The translations under genes were made by a program, and so were the position numbers. A DNA stretch of 64,000 bases, taken from Ophthalmolycus amberensis. Its lineage: Eukaryota > Chordata > Actinopteri > Perciformes > Zoarcidae. Positions 1-13,011 of the stretch are shown one piece after another; position 1 is the first letter of the stretch; every line of letters begins with the position of its first letter. Location: the NCBI GenBank assembly GCA_024529925.1, contig JAFEUB010000720.1, positions 1,123,001 through 1,187,000 of the forward strand. The letters run 5' to 3'. The notes under the pieces were generated by a model, which worked only from the letters and a program-made list of their open reading frames with translations, did no database searches and had not been told where the DNA came from.

Positions 1-720
1 ACAAGGATACAGTAGGTAAAAAGTTTCTCACATTTCTTTGTCTCTCAAGTCTCACAAAAAAATATTTTACACGTGAAGATGAATCAGAAACACCATACTG
101 ATATGTGACTTTTCTTGTCGGGCCCTCAAAGTGTGTCCGTAGGAAATTACGACTTTTCTTGAAGTGCACGCCATTGACTGCAAATCATGTCCTCTACTCG
201 CTGATGTGCACTCACATTAGTGTTGCTGAGAGAAAGTGGCTTTAGTACATTTTTATGCTAAGAAATAAGTGGTCTTCAAACTTTGAAAATCCGGCTGCTG
301 GACTTTTAAAACGCTGGTATGTTTTATCTCGGTTTACTCCACGCTGAGTTTGAGGCATTGAAGTAGACCATTACAACTCAAAAGCGATTGAAGGACATGT
401 AATAGAGGCTACTTGGGGTGAATATAAATGTGCAACACGGCACAAGAAATATACGAATGTGCTTTCACACAACTAATTTAAATTCAGCTCCCTCCGCTGG
501 TTTCCTTTTCTTGTTCCGTTCTTTATGTCAGTTTTTACCCTCTGTTTTAATTGGTCTTGCTCTTTGTCTGTGTCACTCTTTTAACCTTCATCTGTTTAAC
601 TTCGTTTTTGTCTCTCCACTCGTCCTCTTCTTTTTGTCCCTCTTTTGGCATCTTTTCTGTCCTCAAATTCCTCTTTTGCCTGCCTTATCTCCTTCATCAT
701 CCTTACCTGACTGTGTGTGT

Positions 721-772
<52 letters not shown>

Positions 773-774
773 AG
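1..774 (+). other. fndc3b: fndc3b intron (window start)
   Basis: No exon is recognisable before 775. The stretch becomes pyrimidine-rich from about 480 and ends in a (GT)n tract at 712-770 that runs into the acceptor. Confidence 0.7.
712..770. repeat. (GT)n microsatellite abutting a 3' splice site
   Basis: An almost uninterrupted GT run (one TA interruption near 724) ends one base before the ccag acceptor of the exon at 775. Confidence 0.97.
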
Positions 775-1055
775 GCGGTGAATCAGGCAGGTGCTGGTCC
801 TTACAGCGAGCAGGTGAGTTTCCAGACCCCGGCAACGAATCCCGACCCGGTCTCCTCCCTCACCCTCCTGGACCTCCCGACCTCCTCGGAGTCAGGTCAC
901 TCCCCATCTACCTGCTTCCTCCTGAAGTGGGACGAGCCAAACAGCAACGGGGCGGAAATCACCTCCTACGTCATCACCCTGGACGACCAAACCATCACTG
1001 TGGAATCAGGGACAAGTCACCTTGCCGCAGGCCTGCAGCCAGACAGCGAATACAG
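775..1055 (+). CDS. fndc3b: fndc3b exon: end of one FN3 domain and most of the next
   Basis: The reading frame opens AVNQAGAGPYSEQ, the FN3 F-G strand signature, runs through a linker rich in Pro/Ser/Thr, and continues into a new FN3 domain (CFLLKWDEPNSNGAEI, then LQPDSEY). The acceptor is ccag at 771-774 and the donor GT is at 1056. The exon ends with a two-base overhang (AG) that joins T of the next exon to give Ser. The tract immediately before the acceptor is a (GT)n microsatellite rather than a normal polypyrimidine stretch. Confidence 0.93.
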
Positions 1056-4000
1056 GTACTGTAGACATGCTGATGTGAGGCACATTTACATTTTTCATTG
1101 GATGAAAAGTTTGATTTGTATTCATGACGATCAGCAAATCATGGGTTGACATTTTGACTTTCAGGAGCTACAAAAAAATACAACATACTACCACAGAAAT
1201 TCATTTTGTGCAGATCAACAGATCAACTGCAGGCAGTTTCTAGATCTTTACCGGTACTTTAGTTTAAAACAGCTGCCTGCAGCATCTTCAATCTATGCTG
1301 CGAGAACAAAAGCAGTAGTTGCTGGCCGATGATGAAACATGATGAAATGCTCCGTAGAGCTAAAGAGGCGGAGTGATAATTCACTCGGGGTTCATCGCTG
1401 TGACCCTTTCACATTCTTTAAGTCTGCTACATATTTATCTGCTTGTGAATCATCTGTCCTCTCCTTTGCAAAAATATCAGTAACCAAAGAGAAGAAATTT
1501 ATATTTTATATTTTTTTTGATTCATGATGGCGCCCCCTAGTTTAGCATTAATTCAACGCAATGCTGTTCTAGAGTTTGTTGACGTAAATGGAGACCTTGT
1601 ATCAATACCGCCAATCAAATCGTGCATAACGGTGGTCACGCTGAGCCAGACAGAAGCCACAGACTTCGACCAACAACCCACATTAGTCTCCCTCTTATCT
1701 TACTTACAGTAAAAACACATGTCTTGTCCTGCACCGTAGCTTGTTGACCAAACGAAAATCCACCGTTAAACGGCATGTAAATGTACCTGCAAATATCTCT
1801 TTGGTCGGGGGTTGGATGCTGGTGAGGTCTTTGCTCTTCAATACCACCAACTACTCGCTGTCTGTCCATGACATAAGATAATCCTTTATTTATGGAGGCT
1901 TAAGCTCAAGATTGTTTACTTTCTCTCCTGTTCCCGACAGTGTAACACATGAATATTAAGGAACAGGTATATAGGAGGCAGTCGTTGTGTATAGTAGCTA
2001 TAGCTCGTATGATGTTTGAGCAGTGATGTCAGGCCCTGTTTCACTCAAGCAACAGTAAATATTACTTTTACTCTTGTGTGTGCATGTGATTGTGTGTATG
2101 CATGTGATTGTGTAGTGGGTTCTTTTAATTGGGGGGGGGGGGGGGGGAGTCTAAGGTAGGGTGACGTGTGAAGAAGCACAAAGATCACACACCATTGTTT
2201 TCATTCTGGGGTTGTTTTTGTCCCAATGTCACTCTACTCTGTTGCATAACAGCTTACACAGAGGCAGAACACTGTGCATGCATGCGCTCATGTACACCTG
2301 TGTATGTGTGTGTGTGTGTGTGTGTATGCATGAGGGTCTGCCGATAGGAGTTATTGTGTGTGGCAATGACGTTAATTCTGGTTGTTGTTGTTTACAGCAG
2401 TGCGGGGTACTCAAATAATATTATTCTTCTTTCCTTTTGCATGTATAACTCTGGGAAGGACTGCAGCAAATGTTGTTTACTCTGTCGGAGTGGGACTGTG
2501 TGTACTTCAGTGCAGGTTTAATGTGTTATTGTTGAGAAGTAATATTTAGACCTGTTTTTCCTCTGTCCTTACTAGGGACAACTGTCCCTAATAACAATAG
2601 TTGTTCAAGAGAACAATAGTCATGTTGATATAGTCTTCTATGTTATAATAGTCCACCTTCAACTACCTAGAAAAGGATTTCGTTTTTTAATTTACCTTGC
2701 ATTTGCATTTCATGTTTTCACTGAACACTTCGTAACCTTTAGGTCTCCAACAAGTCTGCAGCAGATTTTTTTTTCACTAATGGCTTTTTTCTCTCTCCAA
2801 ATACAAGCTTTCACAGCCTTATGCATCTTCGCTCAGCACCTTCACAGTCCATTACTAATGTTGAAGGTAGACACACTTTAAGAGGATAATTGCCACACAG
2901 TCACACATCGTGGAATACAGATTCCCTGAAGTTGAAGTGCTAAGAAAGTGCGCTTTTAAACAGAGATGTTAAGCACAAAATGTAAATTTCTAACAAATAT
3001 TTAAAGGAGACTTGTCACCAAAATAAATGTATTCGCGGGAAGGCACTTGCAAAATAGACCTTGTATTTGGCTCGCTGTCAATAATTTGAGCGTACGATGA
3101 GTGACGTTAGGGGTTTGAGTGTTTTGCTCAGCATGAGACATGTTTACCTCAAACCTAAAGGTTGTATTGTGACCGCTGATGGACCACCTTTTGATCATCG
3201 GTTCCCTCGGTTTCCCTCATTTCACGATGAAACAAAAAATGCATCTATTCTGAACTTTGATATGTAAATCCCTAAATGACAAAATGTAATCCCTCGTCAT
3301 CAAAAGCTAAGATCCTTCGTCTGTCATTCTCTTCCTTCTCTATCCCTCACCTCGTCTTTTAACTAGATGCTTAATTACCCAGCGGATGGATGGAACGCTG
3401 CCCTTTCTCATCGGCTCTCCTCAGCTGCATGAATTACAATAAAAGGTTACAGTTACAGAGAATCGGCAATTAAATGTCAGATGGTAGATTCTCTCTAGCC
3501 GAGGGCCTCTGATATGGATGCTAATCGGCTGGTCATACATTGGCAGAAAAGGGGTGCGGAAGGGAGGGGGATTCCTAGAAGAAAGGCAACAGGGGGGTTT
3601 GAAAAAACAAAATCTATTTCTGGAGATTCATTTTAATGAGTAGTAGATCTGTATGTCCTCGTTTGTGTGTGTACGTGCATTTTAGTATCTCTCATGAATC
3701 ATCAGAATCAGCTTTATTGGCCACGTATGCGTATGCATAAATGGAATTTGACTCCGGTTTCCGCTTCGCTCTCGATGTACACACACAAATTTACAATGAA
3801 CAAGAAAAAATTATATATATATAAAAAATAATAAAGGGCAGCAAAAAAAAGAAAACAGATGTAGGTATAAACATTTAACAATATGTACAATATAAGTATA
3901 AACATATATCCAAAAAGTGTATATATATATATATATATATAAACATGAACCTATAAACAACAATGGAATTGAGGTGATAGAGGTGAGTGCAAGTAGTGGT

Positions 4001-5283
4001 AATAGTGCAGACAGGTAGTCAGTACTCTGTAGACTTTTTCTGGATTGGCTTTTTGGCAACATAAATCAAGTTGGACAAAAAAAGAAAAAATAGATTTCTG
4101 TTGCTGAGAAAATTATTTTCAAACAGTAAATCTTGTAAAAACTCTCTGCAGCAGTGATTGCTTTTTTCATGAACACAACTATATCTGGATGAAGGGAAAA
4201 GTGGGCCAACAAGTCCAGACATATTTAAGTCTCATCCTGGAGAGTACATTGACTTGTAATGGGGGAATGGTAGTGGGCGAAGAAATTGCAGACGCATCCG
4301 AGGTCAAAGCTAACCAGCAAGATCAGCCTCTTCACTGAAAATGACTGCACCACCACCATTACATAAACACAGTAAGAACACACACTCACGGTTACGTTAG
4401 TAGCCTATCCAGCATTTATGTACATGTTATTTTGGCTTGTGAACTTAACACCTGCACACAACATACGTGGTGCGGTAACACCATTTCTACAGTTCCGAAA
4501 ATATCAAGCCGTATCCGATCGATACATGTGAAATGTCAACTTCATCTCGGGGATTTTCAAAGTGGCGTTCTGTCACGAACAATTGGTAATCTGTCTTGCA
4601 GTGTACATATCCAGGCGGTGAATGCCATCGGCTCCGGTCCCTTGAGTCCACCCCTGCTGGCAAGGACACGCCCCCTCCCTCCAGCCCCGCCCCCTCTCGA
4701 ATGCTCGGCGGCCGGCCCTCAGAGCCTGAAGCTGAAGTGGGGGGAAAACGCCAGCAACACGCACACCCGTGCCCTGCTCGCCGACGACATGGTCTACACA
4801 CTACAGATGGAGGACAAGAACCACAGGTGGGCTGGCACACACACTAATCTAGACCGCTCTTATACCGTTGTTTCCCTCGTGGTGTAGACCGAGAACGGCT
4901 CCGTCTTTCTATATTCTAGGCCACGTAAAGAAAACGTCAAACATACAAATTTACACGTACAATGAAAGCTTACATTTCTGCATTGAAGAAATGATCCTAA
5001 ATTTAGTTCACACTGCACATATAAATCATCGTTATGCTCCTGTATGCCCCACACCCTCTGCATTACTTTAAAAATAGTGAACACGCTTGGAATGTTTACG
5101 TTGAGAACTGTGGGACTCAAGATGAGTGTCTATTTCATATATAGTGTCTCAGCTACGAGCGGGAATTGAAACTGTGATTGTGAGGACTTCCTTGAACCTC
5201 ACAGCCGCCCTGCGCACCACATCACTCAGACTGTTCAACCCACAGCTAGTCAATACAGCAAATAAGACCCCAGAAGGTCAATA

Positions 5284-5330
<47 letters not shown>

Positions 5331-5954
5331 AGATGGACCGAACATGAACAGCTTGGGAGAAGATGAGGGAGCTTGTGTGCCTGAATGCCTAGTTAGAGGT
5401 ATGTGTGTAGGTCCTGCGTGCATGCGTGCATGTATCTGTGTGTGTGTGTGTGTGGTGTTGTGTGTGTGTGGTGTATCTGTGTGTGTGTGTGTGTGTGTGT
5501 GTTGGTTTATGCAGTAACCAGGTGTACCCACGAATAGTCACGTTGAGGGCATCTGGAACCAGCTGCGATGCAGCCTCCAACAATCAACCGACTCATCAGA
5601 CAGATGTGTCAGAGAGAGAAACAGGGAGACAGAGTGGGGGAGAAGGGGGAAGGGGCAAAACATAATCGCTGACAGGGAGTGAAACACATAATTGGAAGGA
5701 GGGCAGAACCTTTTATATATTCACGCAGAAATAACAAAGAGGATTGGGATGGAATTAGAAAGGCACGGACAAAGAAGAAGGTAACAGACCAAACTCAAAA
5801 GCAGTTAAGAGCCACTTTTATATACCAGCCCGTCTGCCACCTGTCAGATTATCTCCCGCCGTCGAGCCCTCGACCATTCTGGTTGGCCAGCTATCAGTGT
5901 TTGAATTAAGGCTTGGCTGGCATCAAGTTGGCACCCCTGGAATGGTAACCTTTT

Positions 5955-6017
<63 letters not shown>

Positions 6018-8862
6018 GCATCCCATGGGCATTGGCACAAACACACTCCCTGCCAGCCAAATGATAAGAGCTTTCACAGTTTAGAGTTTGCTAACTGGCA
6101 CAGTGATTGGTATGGCTGTATGTTAGTCAGTGTGTGTTTCTGTTTCAGTGGCAGTGCTTGCACGCACTTGTGTATGTGCATATGTCTGCATGCACCGTAT
6201 TTTGATCAGATGGTATTTTGAGGGAAACTTCCCTGCATAATGCTGTAAATTGAAGAAAAACATTTGCTTCTTCTGATTTTATGATTTTTTTCATGCTTCA
6301 CACAGGTTAAAACAGGCAATGATATTCTGGTATCCACAGTCAGTCCAGTTTTTGTGGTACCGCTCCCTTTCTTTATGCTCATCATGGAAACGACAGCACG
6401 TTGGTCAAAGGTGAAAATGTATTTTTATAGAAGATTTAAAACACCCACAGTTCACCAAGGTGCTGAACAGCATCAAAATAGCAAATAAATGAAGAAAAAA
6501 GTAAATAATACAATAAAACAATAAACATAACAATAGTAAAAGAATTGCAGCAGAATAGAGGATGAAGTCAACGTAACACACTCAACTTGAATTGAATGCC
6601 ATCGAGAAGAGGAGGGTCTTCAGCAGCGACGCAAAGGTTTCCAGGTCTGAGCAGCTCTTACATGAAGAGTAGGAAAGCTCTTCCAGAGATTAAGGGCAGC
6701 CACCTCAAAGGATCGGCCGCCTCTATTTTTGACCCTGAATCTCGTAACATCAAAGAGCATCTGGTTGGTCGACCTCATTGTAAAAGCATCGATTTTATAT
6801 ATTCAAGGCAAGCAATGGACGTTGGTGAATTTTTACACTTCAAGATGTATTTGGATAGAACTGCAGGTCATATCAATGATAAAGCAGCATCTCCACACAG
6901 CCCCAAAAACACAAACATCATGTCACTCTCTCCTCTTCGTCGCCCTGAGGAAACTGTCAATAAACTATAATTGTGTAATTGACTGAATTATCCATAATGA
7001 CCATGTGTGATTCCTGACATGTTCAACTTAATTGCCTTTGCTTAGGATTCATCACTTGCAGCTACCGGTGGTTGTGGCGAGGCGTTTAGGTGTGTTAGCG
7101 GCTGCATTAGTGCCGCGTGTGCAGAGGGTTAACAACAGATGAATAGATCGAGCTGGTTTGCAGGGCTCCCCTTCCTCCCTCCTCCTCTTCCTCCCCTTCG
7201 CTTCCTCCTCACACTATTAGGGTGAATTAGCAGGACGTTTTTGATGAAATTGCCTTGGCAACCAGATGCTTCATCGCTAATCATAATGTATCAAGGGAGA
7301 TTGCAAGGGCATTTTGAAGAACAGCAAAGGATCAAATCTTTAAATTGCTTTGTAAGCAAACATATTAAATAGCCAGCTGCAATTTCGGCAAATATAATTT
7401 CACATTCGGACGTTAAATTCCATCAGTGTCTGGTTTTTTTTTTAACCAAATAGCATTACTGTGTATTTATGTTTTTGACATTGTCTGTCCCCGACTCTGT
7501 CTCTTGCTGGAATCTCGTTGTCTCTGGACGATCTCAGTTCATATTTATTCATCTCAATTTATTGTTAGAAAGGTGACTTCACCGCTGGAGGATCTCTGGA
7601 GAAATGTGCGCCCCCGTTCCTGCATTTTATCCCTCCCACCTCATCTTTCACCCTCTTTGTTTTTCTCCCATCCACCCTGCCATGTCTCTGTGGTTGTATA
7701 AGATGATAATCAAAGCCGTTTTCTCAGGTTCCCTATATTAAATCCCGTTCTCCCTCTCCGTCCCTCTTCCTCCCTCATTCGTCCACTCTTATCTCCCTGT
7801 ATGCAGACTTGTTGCTTGTGTTCTGTCCTCCCTCGCTCATGGCTTTTATTTTATTTTATTTCTCATTTTGCCCACTCTGTTGTTGCCCTTTTTTAAAGCT
7901 TTAAGCTTTAAAGTTTGTTTGATTTCAAAATACCTTCTGGCCGAGGTTCTGGGAATATAAAGGTGCCATGGCAACCCCGGCAGTGCAGCGCGAAGAAGGC
8001 TTAAAGCTTCTGACGTTGTAATCGAATGCAGGTGGAAGCACAAGGCACTGTAGGGCAAAGCTCTGGTTCAGTTGCTGTTGTTCATAAGAATGAGACATCC
8101 CTACATCTATTGCAATGTCTCACCCATTTGTTTACTTGTTCGTCCATCTTCGTCATTTGTCCGTCCCTTCATCCTTGCATCCGGTCAATTCTTTCCTTAT
8201 TTACACCCATCTGTTATTCCTCACAGCTAGCCAGCAAGCAAGCAGTTCGGCCTCTTTAGAAAAACAAGCTGTTTCTCCTGCTCTGTCTCCAATGCTAACC
8301 TTATCAATAAGTAGCCATGCATGATTCATCCAGCAATGCTTCAAAGTGTTTACTGCATTGAAACTGATTGAATTTTGTGCAAATGTGATCATGGTTTCAC
8401 CAGTAAGGAGACCTACACACGTTTATTTTCATCATAATATGCTTTTTCTGTTACGAATGAATGTTCAGCTGATAGAGTTATTGGTTGACTTCCTGTGTAT
8501 CGCTAAAAGCTGATTTAACTTGAAAAAAACCAGATTCTTTCATATTTGCAAAAATAAAAATTGTGCGTGTATATACAGGAAGGCTTTCAAGGTTCCACCT
8601 GCTTTTCAAAACAAAGGCGTTTGATCATGTTGTGCCAGAATAAATGTGATGAATGATGAAATGGTGTTGAGTTTGAAAGCATCACCGTTCCAACACAATA
8701 CGAATATTTGGCGGGCAGATTGAATGGATCAAATTGCAGAAAAAAAGGGTTGGCGACAATCTTTGTCTGCTCTCTGTCCTCTGCTCCTGGCTGTGGCTGA
8801 TCGGTCGGCTCTTTGGCTCAGGACGGAGGACGCAGTTCCTCTCGTTAACTGTGGTCTGGTGA

Positions 8863-8897
<35 letters not shown>

Positions 8898-9676
8898 ATT
8901 GTCTTTGCTCTGCTGAGTGCTAATTGTTTTTGATGATGGAAATGTTGAAATATTTACTGTTATGTAGGAATTTGTCATTTACGTATAGCCGTGTGGTAGT
9001 TTGAGTCTAGAGAGAGGACAAGGAGAGACACGTAGTATTAATTCTATCAGCGCTGGGTGTCTGCCGGTGTTAAGACAGTGAGGTAAAGGATTAACAACAA
9101 CATCATACATCAGCCAGAGAGATGCATCACTTGTGCATCACAATGCGTCTCTCTCCTCTTCCAGTAGATCCTCCATCGTCATCTCCGGCGTTATAATTAC
9201 CAGTCACCTCGCTTTTTATCCTCCTTTATTTCTCCACTCCCTCACATCCGCTTCTGACTTTCTCCCTCCATCACTGCCTCCTCTTCTCACTTGCCCCGTC
9301 ACCTTTGTCTCTCTCCCTCTCTCCACTCCCTCTCTGCCATAAACCTTCGTCGCACTGACGTTTACCTTACTGTGCTGAAAAGCTGATAGCGGAGATAAAT
9401 AACCACCTTTTCAGCTCAAATCCCCATTTCTCTCAGACTCCCTCATTCACTCACTTATCATCTCTCTTTCAGTCCATCAATCTGTCCATCTAGCCAGCCA
9501 GAAAGCCTTTTTTTGTGCTAGATTTCATTAGATTTGTGACTTTGGCCTGTCAGTCCTGTGTGTCTTATAAATCACTGCTATCTTTGTTGGGATGCATTCT
9601 CCTCTCTTCCCACCAGCAGCCTTGTTTCTTTTCAAGGTCTCAACTAAGCAACAACAAAGGAAGTACCAAAAACACT

Positions 9677-9736
<60 letters not shown>

Positions 9737-12700
9737 TATATATATATATATATATATAGATATATATATATATATATATATATAGATATATAGATATATA
9801 TATAGATATATATATATATATAGATATATATAGATAGATGTATATACATAATGGTTCAGCCTGTAATGTAAGGCCCCCAGAACTGTTAATAATCAATGAC
9901 TGTGATGAGTCATTGAAAAATGGAAAATGCATCAATCCGATTGGTGATGAGTGCAGTCCAATTATCGATGCCTCATCCCTCACTGCTCTTGTTATCCAAG
10001 TTATTAACTGAATTTCTCTATCCTCACATCTCTCTCTTCCTCGAATCCATTCATTGCGCCATCACTCCTTCCTCTCACCTTCACCTCACTCCTCACCTTC
10101 TCCCTTATCTTTCACTCTCTTGTTCATCCATGTTCAGGTTTGTCTCCCCTTTTCTTCTGTCCTTCACCTCTTATTCCCACTTACAGAATCGTCCTCTGGA
10201 TTTTGTGATTCATTGTATCTTTCTTGCTCTTTCTTATTCTGTGTGTCCAGGTTTGTGCCGATCTACCGCGGCCCCAGCCACACCTACAAGGTCCAGCGAT
10301 TGACTGAGTCGAGCAGCTACATCTTCAGAATACAGGCCATCAGCGATGCAGGGGAGGGTCCTTTCTCTGACACACTCGCCTTCTGCACCACCAAGTCTGT
10401 ACCACCTGCCCTCAAAGGTAAACTGACGCAGGCAAAGTGTGCCTTTGTCTCATGGTTTGTGTGTGTTTTGTTGCTACATGGATGACGCCAGTGCCGCTAT
10501 CTGTAAATTCATCACACAGGTTTGTGTATGAAAGTCCTTTCTTTGCTCTTATTAGCTAGTTTCAAACTGTAAAATAAGACCTTAAGAAATGTCTTAGCTG
10601 GGTGAGACTTTAGCACTGTGTAAATTGATTGCTAGGAAACCTCTGTTGCACCATCCAATCAAAAGAATGCTCTTCATGAACAGGAAGTCACAGTAGCATC
10701 ACAAGCCGTTCCATAACTTCCAAAAAATTACTGTTTTAGGGCGGAATCAAATACATTAATCTTAACGGCTAATCTTTTAGAAATGTAGGTATTATTTAGT
10801 TTGCTTATAAGAGCATACTTGGACAAATGTGTGTTTTTCAGAGTTCATGCGGTTCTGAATGAGAGGGAAATATCAGATTCTGCTCACCTATTTTATGTTA
10901 TTTGGTCATTTAGTGTGACGTATTTTAGCACAAAGCTAAAACGTTACTTAAGTACTTAAGGGTATGTTGTTATATTTGTGAAACTTTCAGTGTCAGGTCA
11001 AATGTGTCGACCATAATGCATATTTATAACTCTTTTACTCTAGAAGGGTCATACAGTGTATTGGCAACCGAACGTTAACTTCATCAGTTGAGTAAATTAG
11101 CAGTTAGCCTCCATCTGTCAGTGGGTGTAAATATTTAGTTTCAACTAATATCTACATAATAAGCTTGTGTTGCGCAACCCAGTTTAATTTAGTGTTTCAT
11201 CAATCTCCAGTTATATTATAAGTAGACCAAGTTTGAACTTTTGAAGCACTGTTGCATCTGGCTGTTGCATCTGGCTCCGGCAGTTTAGGAGTTAGACTGA
11301 ACGGCCCCAAAGAGGTGATACACTTAGAGGACAGGAAGAGGCAAAACATTAGTTCCTGTTTGGCTGTTGCTTGATTATCGCCTGCAGTATGTGGTCCTTG
11401 CTGTACACTGAGAGGCTGTGGCTGATTATACCGACAGTCATCGCAGTGAGGAGTATCCTCACAGGTGATATAAACGGAAAGTATTACGGGTTTGACTGTG
11501 ATGCTGTGAATGTGCAGTACAGCATTGATGTATCCATTAACAGGCAAATGACAGCCTCAGGGGTCCAAACAGCTTCTATAAAACTGTTCGCATGGTGCTT
11601 GTGCACTGTTCTCTGCAAATCCCTTTCTATTCACAACAAAAGCAGGATGAGTCCAGACAACTCAATAAATATGTCCCTGGTTAGAGTTGAGTCAAATGTC
11701 TGCTGTATTCAGCAAAGCAATTCATGCAGTCATAATTGGATTATCGTGGTCACTCAAGGATATTATTGCTTTGCCAAACTATTGTAAAAATTGTCAAAAA
11801 TAATTATTGGCCGTGAATAATCGATTCACTTTGTTGTCGCTTATTTCCAGGATGATGAGCAGTCCCTACTCAGTTTTGTCTAAACAGCTGTTAACAGGAC
11901 TGCTCATTAGTTTCTGAGGGGTGCTAGTCTTAATTGATTCGGCCGGCTGTGGCTCAGGGTAGGAGCGGTCACCCTTTAATCACTAGGTTGTTGGTTCGAT
12001 CCCCCGCCCCTCCTATACGCTTTACATCAGCCCACTGCTCCTAAATGCTTAGGTTGGTTTAAATACAAAGGTATTTTTTTTCATATATGTAGTGTGTGTG
12101 ACGATGAAAATTAAAGTTGAGGTATTTTAGGTTTAAATAGCTGGTTAGAAATGACTGCGGAAAGTCTGAATAATTGGTTTATATGGTATTACTTTTCTTA
12201 CTATGAAACCCTGTCGCGTGTTTGAAATCATGTTCTGGTGGCGTTTATCCTGACAGCTCCCAGAGTGCACCAGCTAGAGGGGAACATGTGTGAGATCACA
12301 TGGGAGACCATCGCACCAATGAGAGGAGATCCTGTGAGCTACGTGCTGCAGGTGCTGGTGGGACGCGAGTCAGAATACAAACAGGTTTGTCTCACACAGA
12401 CACACTCACACACACACACACACACTCTCGGGTCATTTGAGGATAGTGTTGAGAGCTCCTGTGTCTCTGTAGTCCAGAGCACACGCTTCAATCATTTGGT
12501 TCATTCTTAAAGTTGTGGAAGTGTGTACGACTGCTGTGAGGATATTCTGTAATCCTCCCCGAGGAGCAGACAAATTAACTTTGCATTGATGGGGAAGGCA
12601 TTACAGAGCACTCGACCGCCCACTCACTGAGAGACAAATGTGCACGTTGAAGAATGAAACACACTTACACGGTGTCTTCCCTGAGAGATAGAGAATTCTG

Positions 12701-12963
12701 AAATTGAAGGTAATTGCAGTGCCAGCAGTATTTATTGAATGGTTTTGAAGGATTTTAATGAGAATAACAACAGAAATAACGGGAAAAACTTTTTTGGCGA
12801 CACAAATATCGGGTGGCTGGCAGTTGGATAAATGAGCGGACTGGTGGACTGACTCCAGACAAAGAAAGACATTTGTCTTCAGGGATGTTTTCCTCTCCAT
12901 TGTTCAATTCGTGAATGATTGGAGAGAGGAACTGCTGATACTGACCAGCGAACAAAACCGCAG

Positions 12964-13011
<48 letters not shown>

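Larger units (their letters stand above)
4827..10250 (+). other. fndc3b: fndc3b intron, about 5.4 kb
   Basis: No exon found. It holds (CA)n at 5285-5324 and 5957-6014, GT runs near 5437-5500 and 8865-8895, an interspersed-repeat fragment near 6440-6800, a candidate conserved noncoding stretch near 7200-7410, and a long TA/TAGA tract at 9681-9839. Confidence 0.7.

Noticed and set aside
418..774. Open frame upstream of the fndc3b exon reading through poly-pyrimidine and GT repeat
   Set aside because: Low-complexity translation (Leu/Phe- and Cys-Val-rich) with no family similarity; a clear acceptor at 774 ends the intron.
5250..5531. His-Thr and Cys-Val repeat ORFs here and at 9528-9983, 46275-46601, 51311-51842 and similar sites
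   Set aside because: They are translations of CA/GT/TA microsatellites, not genes.
11949..12003. True tRNA gene
   Set aside because: A- and B-box-like motifs are present, but acceptor stem and anticodon arm pairing are absent and the 3' body is SINE sequence.
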